From Ashinkailepas kermadecensis (Eukaryota > Arthropoda > Thecostraca > Neolepadidae): a stretch of DNA of 64,000 nucleotides. The notes below the pieces were generated by a model. That model made no database searches, was not told the DNA's origin, and saw only the letters and a list, made by a program, of their open reading frames with translations. Below are positions 21,666 through 33,199 of the stretch, piece after piece. How positions within the stretch are numbered: the stretch's first letter is position 1; each line of letters begins with the position of its first letter. The DNA is taken from positions 129,001-193,000 of the forward strand of contig JAOTOM010004796.1 of the NCBI GenBank assembly GCA_034440615.1, given 5' to 3'. The position numbers and the translations under genes were made by a program.

Positions 21666-24228
21666 TTCTAAACAGTGGCATTGTGTGTTTGGGAAGAATA
21701 CAGTTTCCATATGTGAATACTTACGTACGGAAACTTACTTTCGTTCGAAAGTTCTCGAAGCACAACGAATTACGGGGGGATAATATTGTATTCCTATGGA
21801 TCGGCAGTTTTTGTTTGGGGCATTTCAGTGGTGCCGCGATGAGATAACCTCTCGTCACACGTTTAACAAAACAATATTTAGCATGCGCAAGGGGGTGACT
21901 CTCCTTGCTTCTGATGTGAGTAGGCGCGCTGAGCTTATCATGCAGCTGCACTCGAGGCCGTGTTCAATAGCGCCAGCTTTCAGTTGTTTATGTGGACAGC
22001 GAAATACTGGGTTTCTGACCAGAAGTGAAGTGGCAAGTGGGACAATTGCGAGATTCGCGGACTTTGGCCCTCATGAGATCCTGCAAGCATACAAGGAATG
22101 ACAACACTAAGACGCATAGTTAGATAAGTCCAACTGTGCTCGCTTTGGCCGACCTGCATCAAGATTGCCAGCATGGCGAATACATTGTCGACAGTGACAA
22201 ATTCAGAGCGATCCCGGTGTGAAGACATATTTATTGTCTTGCATCAACTTTCTTCTACAACCTCTGTCATGAGGGTTTCTCCTTTGGCATGCACCACAAA
22301 GCTTGCACCATTTGCATTGCTTAAGCACCATGCTTGCATCCCACGATATGGGTGGCATTGGGTGCTCCAAACAGCCTCCGGCATGGTTCATGGCTCTAGC
22401 AACGCCACAGCCAGCTTTCCAACGTTAGTGAACCGTAATTTTAGCGATGCAGTGCTGCATCAAAGTTGCTACGATCGAAGGTTCACCAAAAGTCGGTTGC
22501 TCGCCACCGAACTACCAAATTTCTCCAATCGCTATAATTCGCATGTTCTATCAACAGCGCAGCCCAGGGCGTGTCAAAGGGTGCTTCCGATGAGCAATTG
22601 TCCTGTTTCCTCATGTGCAGCTTTTCACCATCAATTGCTGCCATCCCTTTCGTTCTGGGCTAGCTATTTACTGCAATGATTTTGGCTGTGGGGCCGTGTT
22701 CATTGGTCATGATTATCTCCAAGGCTTCAGATTCTCTCAAGCGGCGCAGCCGGTTACTTTGAGTCTTGGCTGCTGGCTTGAATGAGCGAGCTGTCAGATT
22801 TCGAAGTGATGATCGCTTCCGCTGGCAGGCCATTTCCCCTGAGAAATGGATGCTTAACTTATCGCTCGTAAATCTTTCGAACTGCCACTGGAAGCAGCTG
22901 CTAATGTCCTAATGTATGGCATGCCTGTCATGGGATGCCAATAATCAGAAGAGCGAGAATCAAGCGAGTATGGGTCTCCGGACCGCAGTGAGACGTCTGT
23001 GTTATAAGAAGGGTGGAAGCCGGATTCAACAGCAGTACCTTGCATGTGGTAACACTCGGGCGCACCTTTTTGAACAGCACATCTGATAAAGTGCTGCACA
23101 GAAGCGAAATGCTTCCCTGCTGGAAGCTTAGTTGTTAGTATGTGTAGGGCAAACTAAATACACTATTATACCACGATAAACCGGTGCAAGTAGTTCTACG
23201 AACAACACGTAAGTCTACAACAGCACTACGTAAATAGGACCGCCACAACACTACGACTTGCAGCCAGGTTAACAGATAGTGGTTCTGTCTGTTGCAGTGT
23301 AGTACTATGGCCATGGCTGGAGATCCCGAGTGTGTCGGGTGAGTCTGGACCTCCCGTGCCGAGGTTTGGTACCCTGTTAATGTTAGTTTGTTGCTTTCCC
23401 TAATCAATCTGAAAATATGTCTTGACAATAAGGACCTGGACCCCCCCCCCCCCTCTCGCCCTGGATTACATGCCTCTCTAGATAATAAGAGAAACCGAGT
23501 CTAGTTCCTGCAATTCTGGTGACGCAAATACAAACGGCCTGTCATAAGTTATGCAATCCTGCTGCTCCTTCAACTCCACACAATTGCGATTCTGACTAAC
23601 AAAGCACTGTTGTGAGGAGGCAATCGGTCGGGACAGCCGGACCTGCGGGAAGGGCTTGACACTCAACACGAGCCATACGGCAATGTCTGCATAACTACTG
23701 TGTAAATGAATTGGCGGAACGATACCATCCGACCACCCTCCTGTCCGAATGTCGTTCATCGGATATACATGCAGTTGATTGGAAACAGCATATTCCATTC
23801 GACGTTTGGGTGTCATTGAACAAAGCATTTACAGTTCAGCCGCAGGCTCGAAATGTTTGCAGTCTGACATGCATGTAATTGTGTCCGTTAATGCACTTCC
23901 TGATGCGACGTGGAAGCTCCGATAGAAGCCGCAGATCGCTCGAAGCTGTGCACTCTGCCAATGCCTGGTCAATTGTGAAGTGAGTCGGTGCTATTTGGAC
24001 AGTCACGCTGGCCTCCCAGGTGGATTGAACGAGTGTAGCGGAAGCCTCTTCGTTGGTTTCTGCCCGTATGGCCTCTGGCGTAACGCCATGTTTGCAACTC
24101 AATAGGCTAGTGTAAAACTTCACGTTCTATCGCTAGCCTCAAGGTGCGTGTAATGCGACGCACCTCTTCAGTGCACCTTAAAACAAAGCTTGACTGCCTG
24201 CTACCCCGTGTCTGTGATTCTCTGCGCA
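21666..24228. other. No gene supported; weak 168-codon frame
   Basis: The longest open frame (22173-22679, plus) begins MANTLSTVTNSERSRCEDIF and has no recognised domain, no repeat and no clear splice or promoter context, so it is not annotated as a gene. A run of 14 C at about 23442-23455 is the only other notable feature. Confidence 0.4.
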
Positions 24229-24421
24229 AACCATTCCGGTCGGCCCGCGCATATATCACTACCATTCCGGTCGGCCCGCGCATATATCACTACCATTCCG
24301 GTCCATCCGCGCATATATCACTACCATTCCGGTCGGCCCGCGCATATATCACTACCATTCCGGTCGGCCCGCGCATATATCACTACCATTCCGGTCCATC
24401 CGCGAATATATCACTACCATT
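24229..24421. repeat. 31-bp minisatellite, about 6 copies
   Basis: Units contain CATTCCGGTCGGCCCGCGCA followed by TATATCACTAC; every third unit carries CCATCC instead of GGCCC, giving a three-unit higher-order pattern. Confidence 0.93.
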
Positions 24422-24879
24422 CAGAGAAGTGGAGTGAACCCGACGTGGTTGGGTTCGCCCGGCGGGCTTCTGTCATTGATAAGTATTTAGTTATTTTTAT
24501 CGAAGGGATCGCATTACAGGTTGATTAATCGATAAAATAGGGGAGTTGTACAAGTTCCCATGCAGGTGTTGTATTGGCAGCCCAAACGTGGCAGCACGTT
24601 GTCCGAGCGCATGGACACACTGCTACACTGATTTGGTTTGGTTTTAATTTTGTGAATACTTGTGGACATTATTGAAGCTGTGGCATGGCGGTTTGATTTA
24701 TTATCCCAACAAGTATTATGCTTTTTGTCGTTCTGCGTTGATGCAGCAACGCCGCAGTTTTCTACAACTTTGCATATTTCTCCTCGTAGTGTAGCTTCTC
24801 AGCTGGCGATGAACTGGGACAAACCCTCATGGTGTGTAGCGTTGTGATATGCTGACTGGCGATGACAGCGTTCATCAGT
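24422..24879. other. No gene seen
   Basis: Unique DNA between two minisatellites. A 61-codon frame at 24662-24847 has no recognised motif. Confidence 0.5.
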
Positions 24880-25866
24880 GGGGGAATAATATGATGGCTG
24901 CACATGGCCAAGCTGGTGGGAAGTCCGCAGTTGGGGAATAATATGATGGCTGCACATGGCCATGCTGGTGGGAAGTCCGCAGTTGGGGAATAATATGATG
25001 GCTGCACATGGCCATGCTGGTGGGAAGTCCGCAGTTGGGGAATAATATGATGGCTGCACATGGCCAAGCTGGTGGGAAGTCCGCAGTTGGGGAATAATAT
25101 GATGGCTGCACATGGCCAAGCCGGTGGAAATTCTGCAGTTGGGGAATAATATGATGGCTACACATGGCCAAGCTGGTGGGAAGTCCGCAGTTGGGGAATA
25201 ATATGATGGCTGCACATGGCCAAGCTGGTGGGAAGTCCGCAGTTGGGGAATAATATGATGGCTGCACATGGCCAAGCTGGTGGGAAGTCCGCAGTTGGGG
25301 AATAATATGATAGCTGCACATAGCCAAGCTGGTGGGAAGTCCGCAGTTGGGGAATAATATGATGGCTGCACATGGCCAAGCTGGTGGGAAGTCCGCAGTT
25401 GGGGAATAATATGATGGCTGCACATGGCCAAGCCGGTGGAAATTCTGCAGTTGGGGAATAATATGATGGCTGCACATGGCCAAGCTGGTGGGAAGTCCGC
25501 AGTTGGGGAATAATATGATGGCTGCACATGGCCAAGCTGGTGGGAAGTCCGCAGTTGGGGAATAATATGATGGCTGCACATGGCCAAGCCGGTGGAAATT
25601 CTGCAGTTGGGGAATAATATGATGGCTGCACGTGGCCAAGCTGGTGGGAATTCCGCAGTTGGGGAATAATATGATGGCTGCACATGGCCAAGCCGGTGGA
25701 AATTCTGCAGTTGGGGAATAATATGATGGCTGCACATGGCCAAGCCGGTGGAAATTCTGCAGTTGGGGAATAATACGATGGCTGCACATAGCCAGGCTGG
25801 TGGGAATTCCGCAGTTGGGGAATAATATGATGGCTGCACATAGCCAGGCTGGTGGAAATTCTGCAG
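24880..25866. repeat. 52-bp minisatellite, about 19 copies
   Basis: Units begin GGGGAATAATATGATGGCTG and carry one of two main endings: GCTGGTGGGAAGTCCGCAG or GCCGGTGGAAATTCTGCAG. The two types are interspersed. Because 52 is not a multiple of three, each open frame cycles through all three translations; all three minus frames lack stops, giving misleading open frames of up to 372 codons. Confidence 0.97.
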
Positions 25867-26649
25867 TGTGGTAGTTGATGATCTCGGTTGACACCAGCAC
25901 CCCTTCATCAGTAGCACATGCAGTTGACCAATTTCGCTGATAAACCGAGGAATTTCGCTGGGACAAGCGACAAAACTGATACAGATATCATTGAAATGTG
26001 GCGTTTCTCTACATTATTTCAACCTGAAAATAAGTTGAAATCACAGAAATGCCTTTTCAGAGTGTCTTCATGAGCGTGATACACACGGAAGCAAATATCG
26101 GCATTCGAAATGTTCGTTTCTTGAAGGGGCGAGATTACCAGCTGGCATATTTCCATCAGTAGGAACCCCTTTACCTACTGATGCCTCTTGAAGGGACTCC
26201 TACAGCTGCTATGCAGACCGACCGAGGCCATCTACGCCGACAACCACCTCCAAACTCTCCTGCTCTGATGCATACCTGAGTGGTCTGCACACCTGACTTA
26301 GTGTCTCGTTGCCAGTTCCTGCACCTCATTGGCTATAGCGTGCTGAGGGGCGGCGCCTTCTAATCCACGCTGGCAACACTGGGTCGTTACGGGTAGGTGC
26401 GGACTAGGCTGCCGGAGCGACAAACCAAGTGATGGCTTCATCACTCATTCCCTCTCCGGGCGCTTATAACTAGTTTTTGCAATGTCTTCGCAGCATGACA
26501 GCCGGATAAAGGAGGCTTACGTTCTTTTGATAAACGGAGCACACGTTGCGGGCCGCTCGGAAAATTATGCAGGCTCTTATTGCGTCGCCCCGGCGGCGAT
26601 CTTCACTCAGATAGCACACACACACATCAGCCGATGCCACAACCAAGGA
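25867..26649. other. No gene supported
   Basis: Near 26152-26185 the phrase CATCAGTAGGAACCCCTTTA is followed by its partial inverse CCTACTGATG, a small hairpin. No coding or RNA feature is supported. Confidence 0.45.
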
Positions 26650-27115
26650 ACCGGATCTCAATCGCGGCCGGAATCTTCATGGACAAGTCGGCAACACCAA
26701 TGGCCGGCGAGCGCTTTTTGCGCGCCAGCCGCCGCTTGAAGAAGTTGTCCGCATGTGCTGGGCCGGCTCGCCCGCAGCGCCCCCCCGCCGTCGTAACTCA
26801 TCGACGACTGATCTCGCTCGGCGGCGGCGCGGCCGGCGTTGCCCGTGCATACGACGGCCGTGATGAGTCGCCGGCCGCGGCTTAACGGCTCGTTTGCGTG
26901 GTGTGAGCGGTGGCGTTAGCGGCGGTGCGGCGGCGATGCCGGCGCGATACGCCGCGTTCGTGACCGATGATGGGGGCGCGAGGCGGCCGCACCCTCGCGG
27001 TCAGGTAGCACGACTGCCGACCGCTCGCCCGCCGGCGGCTCCAGATGGGACGCGGCGGCCCTCGCGGCCAGATAGCACGGCTGCCGGCCACTCGCCCCGC
27101 ACACCACACAGTTGG
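26650..27115. other. CpG-rich patch
   Basis: The most G+C- and CpG-rich block of the window, with GGCGGCG-type runs. A 35-bp phrase with GCCGGCG/CTGCCGGCC and GATAGCACGGCTGCCG is loosely duplicated at 27000-27090. Frames on both strands are open by composition only. Confidence 0.4.
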
Positions 27116-27149
27116 TGTCACTAGCCACGCTTAAAACGCCAGCAAGGAA

Positions 27150-27297
27150 AAAGTCGCCAAGGCGGCGAAAGGTGTCGCTAGAAAACAAAAGGCGTCAAGG
27201 CGGCGAAAGCCGTCGCTTGTAGACAAAGAGCGTCAAGGCGACGAAATACATTGCTGGTGGACAAAAGGCGTCAAGGCTGCGAAAGACGTCGTTTCGA
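27150..27297. repeat. 38-bp tandem repeat, 4 copies
   Basis: The core GTCAAGGCGGCGAAAG recurs at exact 38-base steps (27161, 27199, 27237, 27275 for GGCGGCGAAA and its variants). Confidence 0.85.
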
Positions 27298-28383
27298 CGC
27301 GAAGTTTATTGCGGAACTGTTGCTAATAATGGGCTTGTCTGGAATGGAGGTATACTTTGACTTGAATCGAACGCCGACTTAGAGTTTATCGATCAACTGG
27401 TGCAGAGCCAGCCTCAAGAGCAGTCTCTGGCTTCCCCTGGTTAAGCTATTTACCAGTGGTGAAGACCTCTCCTTAAGCTTGAGAGGTGATATACAGTGCA
27501 CTTTTGGATCAGGGTATCAAGTCTACCCTATAAGCTTAATTTTATATTTGCTTCAAGCAGAAGTCGTATCCCAACCCCCATGCTTTCCGCCCCTGCTCTT
27601 TGCTTGTGCTAGTACTCGCGTCACCATGTATTGTTTATTTGACAGAAGTCATCTTCAAGGAAGTAGCCAGCCGACGAAGGTTCCTCCGTCTTTCTCTTGA
27701 TGCAATGGGTACCTACCACACCGTGCTAAATGTTTGTCGTCTCTATGGCAGGCCATTCGAAATTCAGCACAGTTGTAAGCAACCGCGATTCCAATCATGC
27801 TTAAGACGTTCAGACGCGTCATCCAGCGCCTGCAGTGCAGTAGCTGCTGCTCAAGCCAGCAATAAGCGTCCAGATGCGTTGCTTTCATAGCTATGTCTGT
27901 GCAATCTTTCATGCGTACCTTCAAAACCTGAACCTGAACCTGAACCATCAGAAGCTGAACAATTCGACGTCTCTGTCGAAACGCGGTCGGTCAGCATGCG
28001 GCGCCAGCCAAACGAGCCGCTCTGTATTCGCTCTGGTCGTGTTGCGATACGGTCGGAGCGCCCGGTGCGGCCGTCGAGCCACAGCAGTCAATGGCCGACT
28101 GATTAGAAGGGAAGTCAATAAAAACTGGCCGCAATCTGATGTAGGAGGACGTTGACAAAAAGGGCCAATTAAAACCCGAATGGTGCGATGCATCATGGAT
28201 GACCAATATCGGTGTTTTTTTTTTTACTGTATAAGTCAACGTGTGCACACCGTCGCTTCAGCTCAGCGACGGCTGCGCCATCCCCCGGAGCTGAACGCCG
28301 CTCCGAGCTCTGCCGCATTCCCAGTCCGACTCACTGTTGCCCCAGTCTGCAGCGGCTGCGAGATGTGTGGACACTGGACGATC
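27298..28383. other. No gene supported
   Basis: A short CCTGAA hexamer run lies at 27928-27950. The open frames under 100 codons show no recognised domains. A T-run is at 28212-28225. Confidence 0.45.
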
Positions 28384-29290
28384 GTACAGCTGTGTGCTGT
28401 GCATGACGCGCGGACGACGACGCTGCCACCTTGCCCTGCCATCGCCGCTACTGTGGCCACCACGACCGTACAGCTGTGTGCTGTGCATGACGCGCGGACG
28501 ACGACGCTGCCACCTTGCCCTGCCATCGCCGCTACTGTGGCCACCACGACCGTACAGCTGTGTGCTGTGCATGACGCGCGACGACGACGCTGCCACCTTG
28601 CCCTGCCATCGCCGCTACTGTGGCCACCACGACCGTACAGTGTGCTGTGCATGACGCGCGGACGACGACGCTGCCACCTTGCCCTGCCATCGCCGCTACT
28701 GTGGCCACCACGACCGTACAGCTGTGTGCTGTGCATGACGCGCGGACGACGGCGCTGCCACCTGCCCTGCCATCGCCGCTACTGTGGCCACCACGACCGT
28801 ACAGCTGTGTGCTGTGCATGACGCGCGGACGACGACGCTGCCACCTTGCCTGCCATCGCCGCTACTGTGGCCACCACGACCGTACAGCTGTGTGCTGTGC
28901 ATGACGCGCGGACGACGACGCTGCCACCTTGCCCTGCCATCGCCGCTACTGTGGCCACCACGACCGTACAGCTGTGTGCTGTGCATGACGCGCGGACGAC
29001 GACGCTGCCACCTTGCCCTGCCATCGCCGCTACTGTGGCCACCACGACCGTACAGCTGTGTGCTGTGCATGACGCACGGACGACGACGCTGCCACCTTGC
29101 CCTGCCATCGCCGCTACTGTGGCCACCACGACCGTACAGCTGTGTGCTGTGCATGACGCGCGGACGACGGCGCTGCCACCTTGCCCTGCCATCGCCGCTA
29201 CTGTGGCCACCACGACCGTACAGCTGTGCTGTGCATGACGCGCGGACGACGGCGCTGCCACCTCGCCCTGCCATCGCCGCTACTGTGGCC
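28384..29290. repeat. 84-bp minisatellite, about 11 copies
   Basis: Units start GTACAGCTGTGTGCTGTGCA and end TGTGGCCACCACGACC. Full units are 84 bases (28 codons), but several carry 1-4 base deletions that shift frame, so the repeat is not maintained as coding sequence. Frames on both strands are open by chance. Confidence 0.95.
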
Positions 29291-29633
29291 ACCACTGCAG
29301 GCATTGTGGCGGCACGGCTACCACGGTGACCGGCCGCATGCCGAGCTCTGCTCAGTCACGCCAGGCGACACGGTGGCCACCACTGCAGGCATTGTGGCGG
29401 CACGGCTACCACGGTGACCGGCCGCATGCCGAGCTCTGCTCAGTCACGCCAGGCGACACGGTGGCCACCACTGCAGGCATTGTGGCGGCACGGCTACCAC
29501 GGTGACCGGCCGCATGCCGAGCTCTGCTCAGTCACGCCAGGCGACACGGTGGCCACCACTGCAGGCATTGTGGCGGCACGGCTACCACGGTGACCGGCCG
29601 CATGCCGAGCTCTGCTCAGTCACGCCAGGCGAC
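29287..29633. repeat. 88-bp minisatellite, 4 copies
   Basis: Starting at the same GGCCACCAC phrase that ends the 84-bp array, a new unit (ACTGCAGGCATTGTGGCGGC ... CACGCCAGGCGACACGG) repeats at 29294, 29382, 29470 and 29558, nearly without variation. Confidence 0.95.
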
Positions 29634-30885
29634 ACCCGCACCGTGGCGCTGACACGAAGCTGTAGGTATTTGGGCAAAGGAAAACTGGACACCCGACAAT
29701 AAACGCCACGGCCCTGCTATGTATGCCAAAAATCAGGTGACATCCGGTTGCCAATAAATTTCAGCCTGCCCGTGTTGCATATTGCAATATTTCCAGTGCC
29801 GCTTTGTGTGATGGCGGCACGCAATCCGCTGCACTGAGCACAAGCCACGGCTGACAGCCCATTTTACATCGGTCCTAATCTCACGACCCACCTGATGCGC
29901 CATCGGATTTATATTAGCAAAATGCTGGAAGTGATTCATCTGGCGGTCCAAAAATGTACTTGGTGGTCATGTTCACGGGAAGACCATCGTGCTGGCCATC
30001 ATTTCGTAGAAAAATATCAAACGCATAGTATCCAGTTCCATGGCGGAAATATCCCTTCATTGTTCCTCAATGTCCGACGATACGCCACGAACTCATTATC
30101 TAAACCACGAACAATTTGTGAAAGTGAAAACCTATTCTATGGATTAGCATATGGATGCGTTCGCTCAGTCGTTCATCAGGAACGTATCTTTGAAATAAGA
30201 TACAGAAAGAGTCGTTCCTTTTCAGTACCGCCCAGTTGTTCTTGGTCAAATTGAAAACTTGCAATACAAATGATATATTATTAGCCCATTTCTGGTCTTG
30301 ACTCATGGGCGTGGCACGGCCGTACTCATATTCTGGAATCTGGACGGATTTTAGTAGATGGTGATCTAAATCTAGATCTAGCTACCCGCACCCAGCGAAG
30401 CAAGAAGAAGGTAAAATGGATATCTGCTGAGCCTTGCGACAGCTTGCACGTGCACTTGATCATGCACACAGGCGCTTTCTTGACTTCAGTACCGATGCGA
30501 TAGGTCGAAGGGAGAAAAATCAAGAACACATGTCGGCCGAGTGAAGTATGATTTGTATTTTATGTCGATAGAGAAGAAGAGATGGCAGAACCGGGCAGGC
30601 AATGCTCTAGTCAACACCTTTCTTTTCGCTCGATTTCGGTGACCTTGTTTTTTAAATAGAGGAGAAAGCACACAAGTTTATAGGATTTTCCCGCAGCATG
30701 AAAGCCCAAAGGAAGACCAACCTATGGAAGAATATACTTGAAGAATACGCAGCAAAATTAGACATGGATTCGCCATTAAAAGGCCTCACCACGCCGCAGC
30801 TAAATACTCCACTTGTTGGATTCATTTACGTGCAATCTCACTAATTTAACGAGAAGACTAACCGCAATAATTTGGCATAATCAAG
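29634..30885. other. No gene supported
   Basis: Unique DNA. The frame 29895-30254 (119 codons, plus) has no recognised domain or conserved context. AGATCTAGATCTAG-like short repeats occur near 30365-30380. Confidence 0.45.
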
Positions 30886-30887
30886 TT

Positions 30888-31080
30888 CGCCGCCTCGGAT
30901 GCTCAGTTGGTTGGAGCGGTGGCCTGCACTGGTCTCCCCTGTCCTGACAAGACAGGGTTCGAGTCGCTTTATACGCACACATTTAGCCTACGGCTGGGAG
31001 AGTCAGTTGGAAACCGGCCCGATAAGGTCGGAGATGAGATACCGGGGCGGCCGTTTCGGTCCATTGACGGCATGTTAAAC
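30888..31080 (+). mobile_element. tRNA-derived SINE (head and part of the body)
   Basis: TGCTCAGTTGG (about 30900-30910) fits an RNA polymerase III A box and GGTTCGAGTCG (about 30956-30966) fits a B box. The region between has the layout of a degenerate tRNA with a long variable arm. It lacks a proper acceptor stem, so it is not a working tRNA gene. The GC-rich non-tRNA part with GATGAGATACCGGGGCGGCC follows. The 3' edge is uncertain. Confidence 0.6.
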
Positions 31081-32689
31081 TCTCAGTCAAAATTATGTTG
31101 TTGAGCTGGAATTCACGGATCGGGTGGTGTGGCCAGGGTTCACGCAACAAGCTCTGCTTATCAATAGGACTCTGGTCCATTAAGCTACCCCAGCAAGAAT
31201 TTGGGTTGAATGGAAAACAATTGTTATGTTCATTTTGACTACTTCCATATACATTTGACAACGGAAAGCTTTCTTAAGGTGTAAATAAATTCCGATTACA
31301 ATCATGAGGTAATCGAGGAATGTGGCATTAGAGAAACAGAGGCAAATCGCATGATTTAGAGGTCTGGCAATGCTAGATGAAAGCAAGGCTTAGACTGGTA
31401 CATCCTGTATAATGTTGCCCAGTTGTTTCACTTATTTTAATATGATTCTGATAAATGCCGAACTTGCTGGTTCAGATCAAGAAAGCAGGATCAGGTGCAT
31501 GTATCAATATAGAAAATCAAATCAGCATTGCTGTGAGGAATACTGTCCTTTAAATGAGCACCGATAGCTGCGAAAATCGATTCAATGTGTTAGCAATCAT
31601 ATTTTCAATTGCAATTAACTCATCGTGATGCTTTATATTTTTCTGCAGGCTGTTCTGTCTCTGTTTACCGCCAGAAATTTCACGCAATCTTTCCAAAACC
31701 TTCAAAGACATAAAGACATAAAAGATAAAAGATATTCGACCTTCACCTCTTGCTCATGTGAATTAAGTAATTCAATAACCAAATGCATAAATCGGTATTT
31801 TGAGGTAGATTGTTTAATTTCTACGTCCGGTTTCCCACTCCTGCTGCAGTATTGGTTTGCTTCTTGTACACTTGTTGTATGTTGCGGGTTGGGTTCCATT
31901 TTTATTATGTGTGCCCGATTAGAGGTGATCCCAATGCCATAATTACGCAAAGAAGGAGGAAGAAACAATTCATAGTATTGTGACGAGGGTCAGTGACTTT
32001 ACATAACATTATGATACGCATCCTGCTATTAGGTAGCGTTATTCCCGCTTTCTATGGTTCACAAAAAAATTAGGGGGTGCATGAACCCTTCACTGGCAGG
32101 GGCTAAGTATTCAGCCTCCCTTCGTCTTCCACTACTAGCTCTTAAAACGCGAACGGCAAGAATCCTACTAAGCTATGTTGCGGAAATGTGATTCGTTACG
32201 GACCGAGCTGCTCATTTAGCGTTCTGGGCCGGTTCTAAGCGTTAACTCGCCATAGGGAAATTTACTTAAAATCGTGATGTAATCGGTGTGGCTACTAACT
32301 GACCGGGAAAAGTAAAATTCGACGCCTGGTTCCAAGTAGAACCAAGCTTTCGCTATAAAATGCACTATTCTTTGTGGCCGTAGTGGCCGTACTTAAGAGG
32401 CCAATTTGCATGACAGATTTGCATGCAAGCCGATTTTAACTTTGGACATCCGTGCAAGTTACACGCAACCTGATCTTATTTAGTACTCAGCTTAGCGGTG
32501 TAATCATTTTCAAATTTCGACGCCCACTTTCAAGCAGAACAATATCTAAGGCAACTACCAAAAATATCCGGGATGCGGTTCTATTGTAACTTTAGAGGCC
32601 AAATTGCATTGCATTTGCAATTTGTTACTGTAAATTGCCAAAATGCTTACTCGATGCTATAGTTCAACCAATTAATGAGATTTGTGGGC
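31081..32689. other. No gene supported
   Basis: AT-rich DNA. The phrase CATAAAGACATAAAAGAT near 31708-31726 recurs at about 33113 next to the LINE end and could mark an old LINE 3' tail; nothing else is supported. Confidence 0.4.
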
Positions 32690-33105
32690 AGTTTGTGGGC
32701 AAACAGAAAGCCTGAAGCTTGTGGGAAAGCAGAAAGCCTGCAGCCTGTAAGTATGCAGAGCCTGCAGCTTGTGAGCAAGCAGAAATTCTGAAGCTTGTGA
32801 GCATACAGAAAGCCTGCAGTATGTCAGCAGTAAGAAAGCATGCAGCTTGCTGGCATGCAACAAGCTTTCAACTTGTGAGCAAATGGAAATCCTTTGCCTT
32901 GGGAGCAAGCAGAAAGCCTGCAGCTTGTGAGCATGCAGAAAGTCTGCATCATGTAAGCATGTGGAAAGCCTGCAGTTTGTGAACATGCAGAAAGCCTGCA
33001 GTTTGTGAACATGCAGAAAGCCTGCAGATTGTGAGCATACAGAAAGGCAGCAGCTTGCGAGCATGCCAGAAGCCTGTAGCATATAAGCATGCAGAAACCT
33101 TGTAT
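32690..33105. repeat. 26-bp minisatellite, about 16 degenerate copies
   Basis: Units resemble GTGAGCATGCAGAAAGCCTG followed by CAGCTT. The array lies immediately beyond the 3' end of the CR1-like LINE (minus strand). Confidence 0.9.
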
Positions 33106-33199
33106 CTTTTCCATAAAGACATAAAAGATCAGTGCAACTATGAGCCACAAGGGCCCTTCTTGGTTGCACTTTGGACACTGAACCAGTTGCCCACCAAAC

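Noticed and set aside
22173..22679. 168-codon plus frame
   Set aside because: Non-repetitive but without recognisable domain, good start context or splice signals; left as an unsupported frame.
24229..25866. CRISPR-like regular repeats
   Set aside because: Units are contiguous without unique spacers and the genome is eukaryotic; ordinary minisatellites.
24799..25966. Minus-strand frames of 363 and 372 codons
   Set aside because: They are three-frame translations of the 52-bp minisatellite; the unit simply lacks stops.
27928..27950. Telomere-like hexamer run (CCTGAA)n
   Set aside because: Only three to four units and not the arthropod TTAGG motif; treated as a small microsatellite.
28180..29329. 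Frames of 130-213 codons on both strands with a 28-residue repeat
   Set aside because: Several 84-bp units carry 1-4 base deletions, so no single frame is maintained; both strands are equally open.
30888..30975. Functional tRNA gene
   Set aside because: A and B boxes are present but there is no pairing acceptor stem, so a SINE head fits better.
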